NCBI GenBank assembly: GCA_027941995.1
Contig: CP115966.1
Location: 558,001-622,000, forward strand
Direction of reading: 5' to 3'
DNA: 64,000 nt
Origin: Erythrobacteraceae bacterium WH01K
GTDB lineage: Bacteria; Pseudomonadota; Alphaproteobacteria; Sphingomonadales; Sphingomonadaceae
Position 1 is the stretch's first letter. The number at the start of each line of letters is the position of its first letter. Below, piece after piece: positions 51,456-61,599 of this stretch. The notes beneath the pieces were generated by a model. That model had not been told where the DNA came from. It saw nothing but the letters and a program-made list of their open reading frames with translations, and searched no databases. A program made the translations under genes and the position numbers.

Positions 51456-53975
51456 ATGACCGACGCCGCTCCTTCCCGCTTCGATCCGGGACAGGCAGAC
51501 GCACGCTGGCAAGCCGCCTGGGACGAGGCGCGCATTTTCGAAGCCGATTCCGCCAGCGACAAGCCGAAGAGCTTCGTGCTGGAGATGTTCCCCTATCCCA
51601 GCGGGCGCATCCATATCGGCCATGTCCGCAATTACACGATGGGCGACGTACTGGCCCGCTACAAGCGGATGACCGGGCACGAGGTCCTGCATCCGATGGG
51701 TTGGGACGCCTTCGGGATGCCGGCGGAAAATGCCGCGATGGAAAAGGGCGTGCATCCCGGTGGCTGGACGCGCGACAACATCGCCAACATGCGCGCCCAG
51801 CTGAAACGGCTGGGCTTCGCGCTGGACTGGAGCCGCGAACTCGCCACGTGCGAGCCCGACTATTACGGCCACGAGCAGGCGCTCTTCATCGACTTGTATG
51901 AAGCGGGCCTGGTCTATCGCAAGCAGGCGACGGTCAACTGGGACCCGGTCGACCAGACGGTGCTGGCCAACGAACAGGTGATCGACGGCAAGGGCTGGCG
52001 ATCTGGCGCGGAGGTCGAGAAGCGCAAGCTCGACCAGTGGTTTCTCAAGATCACCGACTTCGCCGACGAGCTGCTCGACGGGCTGGATGGCCTGGAAAAC
52101 TGGCCCGACAAGGTCCGGCTGATGCAGGAAAACTGGATCGGCAAAAGCCAGGGCCTGCAATTCGCCTTCGACTTGTCGAACGGCGAGAAATGCGAGGTCT
52201 ATTCGACGCGGCCCGACACGATTTTCGGGGCCAGCTTCGTGGCTGTCGCCCCCGATCATCATATCGCGCAGGCCGCGGCCGCGACCAAAGAAGATGCGGC
52301 CGACTTCATCGCGCTGTGCAAGCGCGGCGGGACCACGGCTGCCGATCTGGAAACGGCCGAGAAGCTGGGTTTTGATACCGGAATCACGGCGAAGCATCCC
52401 TTCACCGGCAAGCCGTTGCCTGTCTTCATCGCCAATTTCGTGCTGATGGAATACGGCACCGGGGCCGTCATGGGCGTGCCGGGCCATGACCAGCGCGATA
52501 TCGAGTTCGCGCGCAAATACGACCTGCCGGTCATCCGCGTCGTCGCCTCCGAACCGTCGCAGGCCGATGCGCCGATGGGCGACGAGGCGGAGGCCGGCGA
52601 CGGGATTATCGTCAATTCCGACTTCCTCGACGGTATGGACGTGGAGGCTGCAAAGGCCGACGTCATTGCCCGCGCACAAAACGCCGGCTGGGGCGAAGGC
52701 AAGACCGTCTGGCGCCTGCGCGACTGGGGCGTATCGCGCCAGCGGTACTGGGGCACGCCGATCCCCTTCGTCCACTGCGACACATGCGGCGTCGTGCCGG
52801 TGGCGAAGGAAAGCCTGCCGGTCGAACTGCCCGAGGACGTGGATTTCGAGACGCCCGGCAACCCGCTGGTCCGCCATCCCACCTGGAAGCAGACGACCTG
52901 CCCCAACTGCGGCGGCGCGGCGGAGCGGGAGACCGATACGCTCGACACGTTCGTCGATTCCAGCTGGTATTTCCTGCGTTTCGCCAGCCAGCCCGACGAC
53001 AAGCCGTTCGACCGCGAGGAAGCCGCCAAATGGCTCCCGGTGGAGCAATATATCGGCGGGATCGAGCATGCGATCCTCCACCTGCTCTACGCCCGGTTCT
53101 GGACCCGCGCGCTGGCGCATATCGGGCTGATCGACTTCCGGGAGCCTTTCTCCAGCCTGTTCACGCAAGGCATGGTCACGCACGAGACGTACCAGCTGGG
53201 CGATGGCAGCTACCTGTCGCCGGACGAGGTCCGCAAGGATGGCAGCGACTGGATCCGCGTGGAAGACGGCGCGCCGGTGACCGCGGGCCGCGTCATCAAG
53301 ATGTCCAAGTCGAAGAAGAACGTCATCGACCCGGACACGATCGTCGCCCGTTATGGCGCAGATGCGGTGCGCTGGTTCATGCTCAGCGACAGTCCGCCCG
53401 AACGCGACCTGCCCTGGTCGGAAAGCGGGATCGAGGGCTGCTGGCGCTTCGTCCAGCGCGCATGGCGGCTGTTCGGCCAGTACGACGCCGGTGCGACCGG
53501 CGATGACAAGGCGCTGGGACGCAAGATGCACCAGGCGGTGGCCGCAGTGGCCGAGGATATCGAGGCGCTGTCCTTCAACAAGGCGGTGGCCCGTATCTAC
53601 GAACTGGCGAGCGCCATCGAGAAAGCCGATGCAAGCGCCACGCGCAGCGAGGCGATCCGCGCGCTGTTGCTACTGACCGCGCCGATGATGCCGCATCTGG
53701 CCGAAGAAGGCTGGACGGTGATCGGCGACGAGGGGCTTGCTTCCGAGGCTGCATGGCCCGAGGTCGACGAAGCCATGCTGGTCGAGGACGAGGTCACCAT
53801 CGCTGTCCAGCACAAGGGCAAGCTGCGCGACACGCTGACCGTCGCCAAGGGCCTGCCGAAGGACGAGATGGAGGCGCTCGCGCTGGCGTCCGAGAACGTG
53901 CAGCGTTCGATCGACGGGGCCGAGATACGAAAGGTCATTGTCGTTCCCGACCGGCTGGTGAATATCGTTACCTGA
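51456..53975 (+). CDS. leuS: Leucyl-tRNA synthetase
   Basis: An 839-residue class I synthetase that attaches leucine to tRNA-Leu. The HIGH motif is in [16 protein letters not shown], the KMSKS motif is [13 protein letters not shown], and the inserted CP1 editing domain (about 230-420) shows [18 protein letters not shown] and [15 protein letters not shown], which hydrolyse mischarged tRNA. The C-terminal anticodon-binding part ends [14 protein letters not shown]. The length is normal. The lptE gene starts at the last base of its stop codon (TGATG). Confidence 0.98.
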   Translation: MTDAAPSRFDPGQADARWQAAWDEARIFEADSASDKPKSFVLEMFPYPSGRIHIGHVRNYTMGDVLARYKRMTGHEVLHPMGWDAFGMPAENAAMEKGVHPGGWTRDNIANMRAQLKRLGFALDWSRELATCEPDYYGHEQALFIDLYEAGLVYRKQATVNWDPVDQTVLANEQVIDGKGWRSGAEVEKRKLDQWFLKITDFADELLDGLDGLENWPDKVRLMQENWIGKSQGLQFAFDLSNGEKCEVYSTRPDTIFGASFVAVAPDHHIAQAAAATKEDAADFIALCKRGGTTAADLETAEKLGFDTGITAKHPFTGKPLPVFIANFVLMEYGTGAVMGVPGHDQRDIEFARKYDLPVIRVVASEPSQADAPMGDEAEAGDGIIVNSDFLDGMDVEAAKADVIARAQNAGWGEGKTVWRLRDWGVSRQRYWGTPIPFVHCDTCGVVPVAKESLPVELPEDVDFETPGNPLVRHPTWKQTTCPNCGGAAERETDTLDTFVDSSWYFLRFASQPDDKPFDREEAAKWLPVEQYIGGIEHAILHLLYARFWTRALAHIGLIDFREPFSSLFTQGMVTHETYQLGDGSYLSPDEVRKDGSDWIRVEDGAPVTAGRVIKMSKSKKNVIDPDTIVARYGADAVRWFMLSDSPPERDLPWSESGIEGCWRFVQRAWRLFGQYDAGATGDDKALGRKMHQAVAAVAEDIEALSFNKAVARIYELASAIEKADASATRSEAIRALLLLTAPMMPHLAEEGWTVIGDEGLASEAAWPEVDEAMLVEDEVTIAVQHKGKLRDTLTVAKGLPKDEMEALALASENVQRSIDGAEIRKVIVVPDRLVNIVT

Positions 53976-54493
53976 TGCGAAGCGCTCCGCTCCTTTCCGC
54001 CCTTGTCGCACTCTCCATGCTGCCCGCTTGCAGCCTGCAACCGCTTTACGCAGGCGGACCGCAGGGTGCGGCCGGGCAGGTCCTCGGAAGTGTCGACGTC
54101 GCACCGATCCCGGGCCGCGCCGGGTGGCTGGTGGCGAACGAACTGCGCGATCGCCTGTCCGCGGGCGAAGCCGGGACCGGCGCGGCGCGCTACCGGCTCG
54201 ACGTCCGGCTGGATGACGAACTGGAAGGCTTCGGCCTGCTGGGCGACGATACGATCGGGCGCGAAAGGCGCACCCTTCGCGCGCGCTACCAGCTCGTGGA
54301 TACGGCGACCGATACCATCGTGCTGGACGCGACGGCCGGGTCCGATGTCGGCATCGACGTGGTGTCGAGCGAGTATGCCGTCATCGCCGCCGAACAGACC
54401 GCGCTCGAGCGGCTGGCGGGGGAAGTGGCCGACCGCGTCGTGACCCGCCTGGCCCTGATGGGCCGCGCTGCCGGGGAGGCGGGCGGCGAATGA
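53975..54493 (+). CDS. lptE: LPS assembly lipoprotein LptE
   Basis: A 172-residue lipoprotein (signal [19 protein letters not shown]; lipobox LPAC). After the Cys it reads SLQPLYAGG, a typical LptE opening, followed by alternating strands (YRLDVRLDDELEGFGLLGDD) and a C-terminal helix. LptE forms the outer-membrane plug with LptD for lipopolysaccharide insertion. Sequence conservation of LptE is low; the assignment rests on this opening and on the leuS-lptE-holA order. The ATG overlaps the leuS stop codon by one base. Confidence 0.9.
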   Translation: MRSAPLLSALVALSMLPACSLQPLYAGGPQGAAGQVLGSVDVAPIPGRAGWLVANELRDRLSAGEAGTGAARYRLDVRLDDELEGFGLLGDDTIGRERRTLRARYQLVDTATDTIVLDATAGSDVGIDVVSSEYAVIAAEQTALERLAGEVADRVVTRLALMGRAAGEAGGE

Positions 54494-54517
54494 GGCCGGC
54501 ATGAGCAAGGCCCGGCC

Positions 54518-55558
54518 ATGAAGGTCAACCAGTCGGCCTTTCCCGGCAAGGCCCGCAGTGCCGCTGCGCAGTGCCGGACATTCTTTTTCTGCGGACCGGA
54601 CGAGGCGGGTTCCAGCGCGGCGGCGGCTCAGATCCATTCCCTGCTCCCTGATCCCGGCGAGCGGATCGAACTGGCCGGTGCCGACATCAAGCGCGACCCG
54701 GTCCTGCTGTCGGACGAGGCGCGCTCCAGTTCGCTGTTCGGCGACAGCCGCCACATCTATGTCCGCGCCACGGGCGAGGAAGCGCATGATGCGCTGAAAA
54801 TCCACCTGGAGGGGGAAGGCGACGCCTGCCCGGTGCTGATCGTCGCGACATCCGCCACCGACAAGTCGCGCACGGCAAAGCTGCTCGCGAACCGCGACGA
54901 TTCGCTGGTCGCGATGTTCTATCCGCCCGACCTTCGCTCCATGACCGGGACCGTGCGCGATCTGGCCGACCGGGCCGGGCTGCGGCTGGAAGGCGACATG
55001 GCGGAGCGCATCGCCCGTGCCTCGGGCCTCGACCAGCGGCTTGCCGCAGCAGAGATCGAGAAACTGTCCGTCTATCTCGACAGCGCGCAGGACCGGCCGG
55101 CCGCCGTGACCCGCGATGTATGGGACGACATCGGCGCGAAGACGGAAGAGGACGGGTTCATGCCGATCGTCAACGTCGCGCTATCGGGCCGCCCCGCGGC
55201 GCTGCCTGCAGAAATCGCGCGTATGGAAGCGACCGGAACCAACCCCGTCACCGTCCTTCTCGCGATAGAGCGGCGCGTCGCGCAGCTTTCGCAGCTTGCG
55301 GCGCGGCTGGGGCGCAGCAACGACGTGTCGGGCTTCGTCGCGTCGGAGAAGCAGGCGCGGCGCATCTTCTTCAAGGAAGCGCGGGATATAGAAGAGCAGC
55401 TGACGACCTGGCGGGGGGCCAATCTCGACCGGCTCGTCGCGCGCCTGACTGCCCTTCACCGCAAAATGCTTTCCAATAGTCAGCAGGCGGGAACACTGCT
55501 ACGCCACGAATTGACGCAGATCGCGCGCGTAGGGGCGCGCGGTCGGGGCAGGTCGTAA
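54518..55558 (+). CDS. holA: DNA polymerase III delta subunit
   Basis: A 346-residue clamp-loader subunit that opens the sliding clamp. The AAA-like fold is visible: TFFFCGPDEAGSSAAAAQIH, then SSLFGDSRHIYVRATG, VLIVATSATDKSRTAKLLA and a C-terminal helical collar containing LLAIERRVAQLSQL and LRHELTQIARVG. As usual for delta, a functional Walker A is missing. The start at 54518 (MKVNQSAFPG) has family resemblance; the gene follows lptE after 24 bases. The region downstream is degenerate polysaccharide genes. Confidence 0.94.
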   Translation: MKVNQSAFPGKARSAAAQCRTFFFCGPDEAGSSAAAAQIHSLLPDPGERIELAGADIKRDPVLLSDEARSSSLFGDSRHIYVRATGEEAHDALKIHLEGEGDACPVLIVATSATDKSRTAKLLANRDDSLVAMFYPPDLRSMTGTVRDLADRAGLRLEGDMAERIARASGLDQRLAAAEIEKLSVYLDSAQDRPAAVTRDVWDDIGAKTEEDGFMPIVNVALSGRPAALPAEIARMEATGTNPVTVLLAIERRVAQLSQLAARLGRSNDVSGFVASEKQARRIFFKEARDIEEQLTTWRGANLDRLVARLTALHRKMLSNSQQAGTLLRHELTQIARVGARGRGRS

Positions 55559-55596
55559 TCCTGGTGCCGCATCGGGAGCGGACCGGCGGTTTTCAA

Positions 55597-55920
55597 ATGG
55601 TGAAAAGCAGGCAGCCTGGCGAAAAGCCAGCGGCGGGACAGCATCCAGGCAGTCCGGATCGGTACGGTGCACGCGTGTCGACCCTGCCGCTGGCAGACGA
55701 TCCCGAAAAACGGCGTCTGCGCGCCTATCTCGTCTTCATACTGCTCGACGTCGCTATCCTGATTGCAGCTTTCGCTGTTTCCGGTGTCGTGAGAGAGGGG
55801 CGATTTGCTGCCCCGGCGGCCATGATGCAGGGGGAACTGACCTTACCCCTGTTCCTGACAATCGCGCTCTACAATCGGGTTTATTCGATGCGGGCGATCA
55901 GAAGGGCATTCGCAGCCTGA
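55597..55920 (+). pseudogene. Truncated polysaccharide sugar transferase
   Basis: About 107 residues remain of a polyprenyl-phosphate sugar-phosphotransferase of the exopolysaccharide type: DDPEKRRLRAYLVFILLDVA, a second membrane helix (LTLPLFLTIALYNRVYSM), then the frame stops. Intact homologues are about 450 residues, with more helices and a catalytic C-terminal domain, absent here. The final residues after YSM are encoded by sequence that on the other strand matches an ABC-transporter fragment, so the break is a rearrangement joint near 55885-55905. Remnant assignment by resemblance. Confidence 0.7.
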
Positions 55921-56202
55921 AGAACGGTTTTCAGGACCACGGCGAGCAGGATCGCTGCGCCCAGCACGGTGACCGCGGAGGATCTGCCTGCGCTACCCGG
56001 GAAAAGGCCGGTCATGGCGACGAGCGAACCGAACGGCTCGGGCAGGGTGCCTGCCTCCTCCAGCGCCAGCAACAGGGCCGCAACCGGTATGATGAGGCCG
56101 ATGCCCACGCCTTCCAGCAAGCTGACCGCGAGGCCCAGGAGCAGGACCAGCGGCCACGCCCCGGGCCCTGGTCAGCCTGCCCAGCGCCGTTCGGCCTGTC
56201 AT
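55881..56202 (-). pseudogene. Truncated, frameshifted ABC exporter N-terminus
   Basis: On the minus strand, an N-terminal piece of an ABC exporter is readable in two frames: MTGRTALGRLTRA near 56202-56164, then after a shift in the GC run at about 56155, WPLVLLLGLAVSLLEGVGIG followed by VAALLLALEEAGTLPEPFGS and VLKTVLQAANALLIARIE. The ATP-binding domain and most membrane helices are missing. The end at 55881 abuts the sugar-transferase remnant in opposite orientation. It fits a lipid or polysaccharide-linked flippase (inference). Clearly non-functional as it stands. Confidence 0.7.
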
Positions 56203-56323
56203 GATCGAGAGATTACCGGCAATCGCACGCCTTCATAGGCGCAAGGTCGCCACCATGCGAGGTTTACGATAAAAACCACATATCGCGCCGAATTCCGGCA
56301 ATCTTCCAGACAGAGCCATCCCC

Positions 56324-56728
56324 ATGGGGACACACAGCCCGACCAATGATGCCGAGATGACGGTGGCCATCGTCGTCACCGCGTATAATCACGCGCGCTT
56401 CCTGTCCGATGCGCTCGGCAGCATTGCCGCGCAGACCCTGTCGCCGGCAGAAGTCGTGGTGATCGACGACGGTTCGCACGACGCGCCCGAGAAGGTGTCC
56501 CGCGATTATGACTTCGTCCGGCTGGTCCGGACAGAGAACCGCGGACTGGCGGCTGCGCGCAACCGCGGGCTTGCCGAGATCGAGACCGATGCGGCCGTGT
56601 TCCTCGACGCCGACGACATTCTCTATCCCGAAGCCTTGCGCACCGGGCGTGGCGGGATGGAGAGCGGCAATCAGCGAGCTTGCATGGAGCGACCGGCCCG
56701 ATATTCCTGCGCGTCATGCATGGAGTGA
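56324..56728 (+). pseudogene. Frameshifted/truncated family 2 glycosyltransferase
   Basis: The first 105 codons are a good GT2 start: MTVAIVVTAYNHARFLSDAL, PAEVVVIDDGSHDAPE, NRGLAAARNRGLAEIET and VFLDADDILYPEAL. Just after LYPEALR the homologous frame is lost near 56640-56655; the +1-shifted frame continues TGVAGWRAAISELAW. Full GT2 proteins run about 280-320 residues. It may be a sequencing indel, but the neighbours are also broken. The 56203-56323 gap shows nothing else. Confidence 0.65.
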
Positions 56729-56741
56729 CCGAACACGCCTG

Positions 56742-57504
56742 ATGTGCATTGCACCGCGCCTCACCCCGCCCGCGGCGCCGAGGGCGCTGGCGGTCCGCCT
56801 GCTGCCGCAGCGCGCTGCCGACTGGCTACGGCGGATCAACCGGCGGCCCCTCGATCCTCCGGTGGGCGCCATCGACATGGGCGATCTTGGCCGGATAGCC
56901 CCGGTCAGCGCCGATTTCGGTTTTGCCCGCGGCACGCCGGTGGACAGGCTCTATATCGAACGCTTCCTCGGCGAACACGGGGAAGCGATCGGGGGCCGGG
57001 TGCTCGAGATAGGCAGCGATGCCTACAGCGCGCGTTTCGGGAGCGGTATCGGGCGGCAGGATACGATCTCCGTCGACCCGGCCGAGAACCCGACCATAGC
57101 GGGCGACTTGCTGGCGCCCGGCACCCTGCCGGCGGCCGCTTTCGACTGCGCCGGGGTTACGCAGACCCTGCACCTGTTCTACGACATGCCGCCGGCGGTG
57201 AAGCGGCTGCATGACAGCCTCGTCCCCGGCGGGACCATGCTGGCTACCGTGCCCGGCATCAGTCCGGTCATGCCGGAGGCGAATCACGACTGGTACTGGT
57301 CGCTCACCGGCATGGCGGCGGAGCGATTGTTCTGCGATGTCTTCGGGGAAGGCGCGTTGGAGGTTCAGGTGTTCGGCAACGCCTTTGCCGCGACCTGCTT
57401 CCTGCAAGGCATCGCGCAGGAAGATATCGGGGAAGGCTGGCTCGACCCGGTCGATCCCCCCCTATCCCGTCATCGTCGCGGTAAAGGCCGTCCGGCACGC
57501 CTGA
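56742..57504 (+). pseudogene. SAM methyltransferase with C-tract frameshift
   Basis: Starts MCIAPRLTPPAAPRALAVRL and continues with GFARGTPVDRLYIERFLGEH, GGRVLEIGSDAYSARFGSG (SAM loop), AFDCAGVTQTLHLFYDMPPA and LVPGGTMLATVPGISPVM. It is a class I methyltransferase often linked to surface-polysaccharide glycosyltransferases. At a run of seven C (57456-57462) the reading frame shifts: six C would continue to YPVIVAVKAVRHA and stop at 57504, the family-like end. As given, the frame runs to 57533 with an unrelated tail. Probably a recent frameshift or a sequencing error; the domain is otherwise complete. Confidence 0.7.
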
Positions 57505-57516
57505 ACGGCGGAACCA

Positions 57517-58086
57517 TCAGTCCGGAACGTTGAACGTGCCCGATACCCGGCCATTGCCGCCGGTCGATACCGACGGTTCACCCGTGACCGGACTGGAGCC
57601 CGAAGCACTGCCATCGACGCTGGAAATGCCGCTCTGCAAGTCGATCGTCAGGCGGCCGCCATTGAGCGTGTCTCCGCCGCGGTTCAGGCGGACATTGCCG
57701 GCCATCGTGATGATCCGGCGATTGAAGTCGTACACCGCGACCTCGCCCGAGGCGCGCTCGTTGCCACGCGTGACCGTCACGCCGCCGGTCGCCGTGATGC
57801 GCTGGATGGACAGGCTGCCCGCGTCCGAATAATTCACGACGGTCCGCCCTGCGCGCAGGGTCAGCGCGGCCTGGCTGATGACGACATTCCCGGCCAGGAC
57901 GACGCGGTTCTGGCGGTCCTGCAGCTCCAGCCGGTCGGCGGCATAGCTGACAGGGGCATTGGAATTATGGCTGGCGATCGCCTGCGCATTGAGCTGTATT
58001 CCCGCGGCGAGCACGAGGGTCGCGGCAAAGCCGAATGCAGCCGAACGGATGGCCGTTCCTGCCAGTTGCTTGCCTTGATGGCTCAT
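57517..58086 (-). CDS. lptA: LPS transport periplasmic protein LptA
   Basis: A 189-residue OstA-type periplasmic protein that bridges LPS from the inner to the outer membrane. A signal peptide (TLVLAAGIQLNAQA) is followed by the LptA beta-jellyroll: VSYAADRLELQDRQNRVVLA, GNVVISQAALTLRAGRTVVN, ITATGGVTVTRGNERASGEV and MAGNVRLNRGGDTLNGGRLT. The end is Ser/Gly-rich. The ATG overlaps the lptC stop codon by four bases. The LptB ATPase gene is not in view. Confidence 0.94.
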   Translation of the reverse strand: MSHQGKQLAGTAIRSAAFGFAATLVLAAGIQLNAQAIASHNSNAPVSYAADRLELQDRQNRVVLAGNVVISQAALTLRAGRTVVNYSDAGSLSIQRITATGGVTVTRGNERASGEVAVYDFNRRIITMAGNVRLNRGGDTLNGGRLTIDLQSGISSVDGSASGSSPVTGEPSVSTGGNGRVSGTFNVPD

Positions 58087-58745
58087 TGCATGCTCCTCAG
58101 TGCGCCCGGCTCCATGCGCAGGCGCGCATTGCCGGTCAAGGTCACGGTTCTTTCGGGCAGGTCGACGCGCAGGGCATCGGCGGAAAAGGTGCCGGCAGGA
58201 ATTTCCCCCTCGACCCCTCCGCTGCCGACCAGCTGCCGTTCGCCAAGATCGATGGATACGCCGCGTGCGGCGAGCCGATAACCGTCGGCCGCTGCCAGCT
58301 GCAGGGTTCCGTTCACGTCGACCAGATCGTCGCGGATCATGTATTCGCCGCCTTCCGCCCGCAGGCTGGCCGGGCCTTCCGGCAGCAGGAGCCGGGCCAC
58401 CAGCATGTCGAGGCGCAAAATGCCCTCCTCGCTCGATTGCTGGACCGCCTCGTCCGCGGTGAGCGAGAAGGGGCGTCCGCGATTGTCGGAGCCGCGATAC
58501 ATCGCGTTGTCGACCCGCAGCCTTTCGTCGATCACGGCAACCTTGTCCCGGTCCAGCAGGAAGCTGACTTCGCCCCGCGGGGCCAGCGGAATGACGATCA
58601 TCAACGCGGCCAGGACACCGACGCCCATGGGCAGGGCCACTGCGAGCAGCCGCACCAGCCGGTCATGGAATCCGCCCGGCGCGGCGAATCGTCTTCGCCC
58701 GCGCCGCAGCGCCTTGGATTCCTGGCTGTCGATGCGTTCGCTCAT
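58083..58745 (-). CDS. lptC: LPS export ABC transporter periplasmic protein LptC
   Basis: A 220-residue protein with one N-terminal membrane helix (LLAVALPMGVGVLAALMIVI) and a periplasmic LptC-like beta-fold: NAMYRGSDNRGRPFSLTADE, LLLPEGPASLRAEGGEYMI and DLPERTVTLTGNARLRMEPG. LptC takes LPS from LptBFG and hands it to LptA, its translationally coupled neighbour. The family is weakly conserved; the pair order lptC-lptA secures it. It follows the exonuclease gene after 12 bases on the same strand. Confidence 0.92.
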   Translation of the reverse strand: MSERIDSQESKALRRGRRRFAAPGGFHDRLVRLLAVALPMGVGVLAALMIVIPLAPRGEVSFLLDRDKVAVIDERLRVDNAMYRGSDNRGRPFSLTADEAVQQSSEEGILRLDMLVARLLLPEGPASLRAEGGEYMIRDDLVDVNGTLQLAAADGYRLAARGVSIDLGERQLVGSGGVEGEIPAGTFSADALRVDLPERTVTLTGNARLRMEPGALRSMQ

Positions 58746-58757
58746 GCGGGGGTGCTA

Positions 58758-59381
58758 TCAGCCTTCGTGGCTGAACAGGTCCTTGTTCTCCCAGCCCATC
58801 AGGTCCAGCCGGGCGCGGGTGGGCAGGAAATCGAAAGCGGCCTGCGCGATTTCGGTGCGACCTTCGCGTTCGAGGCGGGTTTCCAGTTCGTCCTTCATCC
58901 GGTGAAGGAAACGCACGTCGCTGGCGGCGTAATCGCGCTGCGCATCGTTGATGACCGGGCCGCCCCAGTCGCTCGACTGCTGCTGCTTGGAAATGCTTTC
59001 GCCCAGGAGGTCCTCGACCAGGTTCTTCAAGCCGTGGCGATCGGTGAAGGTACGCACCAGCTTGCTCGCGATCTTGGTGCAGAAGACGGGCGAGGCATCG
59101 ACGCCAAGGTAATGCTCGATCGCCGCCAGGTCGAACCGGGCGAAATGGTACAGCTTTACCCGCGAACGGTCGGCAAGGAGCGCCTTCAGGTTGGGCGCAT
59201 CGTAGGAACTGCCGGGATTGAAGCGCACGAGATGTTCGTCCGGGCCGCCGTCGCTGATCTGGACGATGCACAGGCGGTCGCGCCGGGTGACGAGACCCAT
59301 GGTCTCCGTATCGACAGCGAGCGGGGCGTCGCCCTGCAGGACGCCTGCGGGAAGGTCTTCTTCGTGAAAATGTACAGCCAT
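58758..59381 (-). CDS. RNase D-like 3'-5' exonuclease
   Basis: A 207-residue protein of the DEDDy exonuclease superfamily. Acidic catalytic residues are seen in LAVDTETMGL, YHFARFDLAAIEHYL and YAASDVRFLHRM (Tyr and Asp). The HRDC domains found after the nuclease in full-length RNase D are absent; short homologues of this kind are common in alphaproteobacteria. It likely trims RNA 3' ends. The start is ATG 59381 with AGGAG nine bases upstream; a TTG at 59387 is less likely. It heads the transcript with lptC and lptA. Confidence 0.9.
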   Translation of the reverse strand: MAVHFHEEDLPAGVLQGDAPLAVDTETMGLVTRRDRLCIVQISDGGPDEHLVRFNPGSSYDAPNLKALLADRSRVKLYHFARFDLAAIEHYLGVDASPVFCTKIASKLVRTFTDRHGLKNLVEDLLGESISKQQQSSDWGGPVINDAQRDYAASDVRFLHRMKDELETRLEREGRTEIAQAAFDFLPTRARLDLMGWENKDLFSHEG

Positions 59382-59463
59382 AGACAAGCGCTCCTAGGCC
59401 CATCGGGGATTGAGGGAAAGGGTGCATGGCGCGTTGCGGGCAAGGGGACTAGCGTGCCGGATT

Positions 59464-60147
59464 ATGACCGAGGCCATACCCGATAGCTGGCGCGCAGCCC
59501 TCGCCCCCGCGTTGGCGAGCGACGAGGCACGGCGGCTGGGCGAATGGCTGCGAGCAGAGGAAGCGGGGGGGAAGGCCGTTCATCCCCCGCGCGGCAGCCG
59601 GCTGCGCGCCTTGGAGCTGACTCCCTTGGAGGAAGTGCGGGCGGTAATCCTGGGGCAGGATCCCTATCACGGGCCGGGGCAGGCCCACGGCCTCGCCTTC
59701 AGCGTGCCGGATGGCGTGAAAGTGCCGCCGTCGCTGCGCAATATCTACAAGGAATTGCACGAGGATCTGGGGATCGCACCGCCTCCCCACGGCAATCTGG
59801 AACACTGGGCACGGGAAGGCGTGTTGCTCCTCAATACCAGCCTGACGGTGGAGGAGGCGAAGGCGGGCAGCCATGCGGGGCGCGGCTGGGAAACCATTAC
59901 CGATGCCGCGATCACGGCCGTGGCACAGCGCGCGGCGCCGACCGTATTCCTGCTATGGGGCGCGCATGCGCAGAAGAAGCTGCGCGATATCCCGGCCCTG
60001 TCCGCCCCGCACCATCTCGTGATCCAGTCCCCGCATCCCAGCCCGCTTTCGGCGCGGCGCGGATTTTTCGGCTCGCGCCCTTTCAGCCGCGCCAATGCCT
60101 TCTTAAAGGCGCAAGGGCGCGGGATCATCGACTGGAGTGCGCTTTAG
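59464..60147 (+). CDS. ung: Uracil-DNA glycosylase
   Basis: A 227-residue family 1 uracil-DNA glycosylase, which removes uracil from DNA in base-excision repair. The water-activating loop is [19 protein letters not shown] (catalytic Asp), the uracil-recognition strand is LLLNTSLTV, and the leucine/histidine loop is [21 protein letters not shown]. Length is typical. The start at 59464 ([10 protein letters not shown]) has a weak ribosome site; no better option is in frame. It is convergent with gltD, three bases apart. Confidence 0.96.
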   Translation: MTEAIPDSWRAALAPALASDEARRLGEWLRAEEAGGKAVHPPRGSRLRALELTPLEEVRAVILGQDPYHGPGQAHGLAFSVPDGVKVPPSLRNIYKELHEDLGIAPPPHGNLEHWAREGVLLLNTSLTVEEAKAGSHAGRGWETITDAAITAVAQRAAPTVFLLWGAHAQKKLRDIPALSAPHHLVIQSPHPSPLSARRGFFGSRPFSRANAFLKAQGRGIIDWSAL

Positions 60148-60150
60148 CAA

Positions 60151-61587
60151 TCAGCGCGGCAGCGACGTTGCACCCATCAATGCCTCGTCCACGGCGCGCG
60201 CGGCCTGGCGTCCTTCGCGGATCGCCCATACGACCAGGCTCTGGCCCCGGCGCATGTCGCCGCAGGCGAAGATGCCGGCCTCGCTGGTGGCGTAGTCTTC
60301 CGTATTGGCGGCGACATTGCCGCGCTGGTCCAGTTCCACTTCTACACGGTCGAGAAGGCCGCGTTTCTGCGGTCCGGTGAAACCCATGGCCAGCAGGATG
60401 AGATCCGCAGGCAGGGTAAACTCGCTGCCCGGAACTTCCTTGAAAGAGCCGCCTTCCCATTCGATGCGAACGCATTCGAGGCCGGTCACCGTCTCGCCGT
60501 CGCCGACGACACGCTTGGTCAGGACACCCCAATCGCGGTTGGCGCCTTCCTCGTGGCTGGACGACGTGCGCATCTTCACCGGCCAGTTCGGCCAGGTCAT
60601 CGCCTTGTCTTCCTTCTCCGGCGGCTGGGGCATGATTTCCAGCTGGGTGACGCTTTTCGCGCCCTGCCGGTTCGACGTACCCACGCAGTCGGAGCCGGTA
60701 TCGCCGCCGCCGATCACGATGACATCCTTACCCTCTGCCGTCAGCGTTCCGCGCGGGGCGGCGCGCACTTCGTCATCGCCGGCATTGCGCTTGTTCTGCT
60801 GGGTCAGGAATTCCATGGCGAGGCGCACCCCGGCCTTCTCCGAACCCGGTATGTCGAGCGCGCGCGCCTCTTCCGCGCCGCCTGCAAGGACGATCGCGTC
60901 GAAATTTTCGCGCAGGGCCTTCAGCGAAACCTCCACGCCGACTTCGGAACTGGTTTTGAAGATGACCCCTTCGGCTTCCATCTGCACCGCGCGGCGGTTG
61001 ATCAGATGCTTCTCCATCTTGAAGTCTGGAATGCCGTAGCGCAGCAAGCCGCCGATCCGGTCGTTCTTCTCGAACACGGTGACAGCATGGCCAGCGCGGG
61101 CCAGCTGCTGCGCGCAAGCAAGGCCTGCGGGGCCCGAGCCGACGACGGCCACGGCCTTGCCGGTCTTCTTCTCCGGCACCTGCGGCGTGACCCAGCCTTC
61201 TTCCCAGCCGCGATCGATGATGGCCGCTTCGATGCTCTTGATGGTCACCGGCTCGTCGGTGATGTTGAGGGTGCAGGCCGCCTCGCACGGGGCGGGGCAG
61301 ATGCGGCCCGTGAATTCGGGAAAATTGTTCGTCGAATGGAGGACGGTCAGCGCGTTCTTCCAGTCCGCCTCGTACACGAGGTGGTTCCAGTCCGGGATGA
61401 TATTGTTCACCGGGCAGCCGTTGTGACAATACGGAATGCCGCAATTCATGCAGCGCGCGGCCTGCGCCTGCAATTCCTCGTCCGGCGGGGTCTTGATGAA
61501 TTCCCGGTAATTGCCCAGCCGTTCCTCTGGCGCGATATAGTCCCGCTCGCGGCGCTCGATCTCGAGGAAGCCTGTTTCCTTGCCCAT
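60151..61587 (-). CDS. gltD: Glutamate synthase small (beta) subunit
   Basis: A 478-residue iron-sulfur flavoprotein that passes NADPH electrons to the large subunit of glutamate synthase. The N-terminal iron-sulfur ligands are in [17 protein letters not shown] and CPAPCEAAC. Two dinucleotide sites follow: [19 protein letters not shown] for FAD and [19 protein letters not shown] for [25 protein letters not shown] is the second FAD contact. The start at 61587 ([10 protein letters not shown]) is standard. It lies 12 bases after gltB in one operon. Confidence 0.97.
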   Translation of the reverse strand: MGKETGFLEIERRERDYIAPEERLGNYREFIKTPPDEELQAQAARCMNCGIPYCHNGCPVNNIIPDWNHLVYEADWKNALTVLHSTNNFPEFTGRICPAPCEAACTLNITDEPVTIKSIEAAIIDRGWEEGWVTPQVPEKKTGKAVAVVGSGPAGLACAQQLARAGHAVTVFEKNDRIGGLLRYGIPDFKMEKHLINRRAVQMEAEGVIFKTSSEVGVEVSLKALRENFDAIVLAGGAEEARALDIPGSEKAGVRLAMEFLTQQNKRNAGDDEVRAAPRGTLTAEGKDVIVIGGGDTGSDCVGTSNRQGAKSVTQLEIMPQPPEKEDKAMTWPNWPVKMRTSSSHEEGANRDWGVLTKRVVGDGETVTGLECVRIEWEGGSFKEVPGSEFTLPADLILLAMGFTGPQKRGLLDRVEVELDQRGNVAANTEDYATSEAGIFACGDMRRGQSLVVWAIREGRQAARAVDEALMGATSLPR

Positions 61588-61599
61588 GATGTGAGGTCC

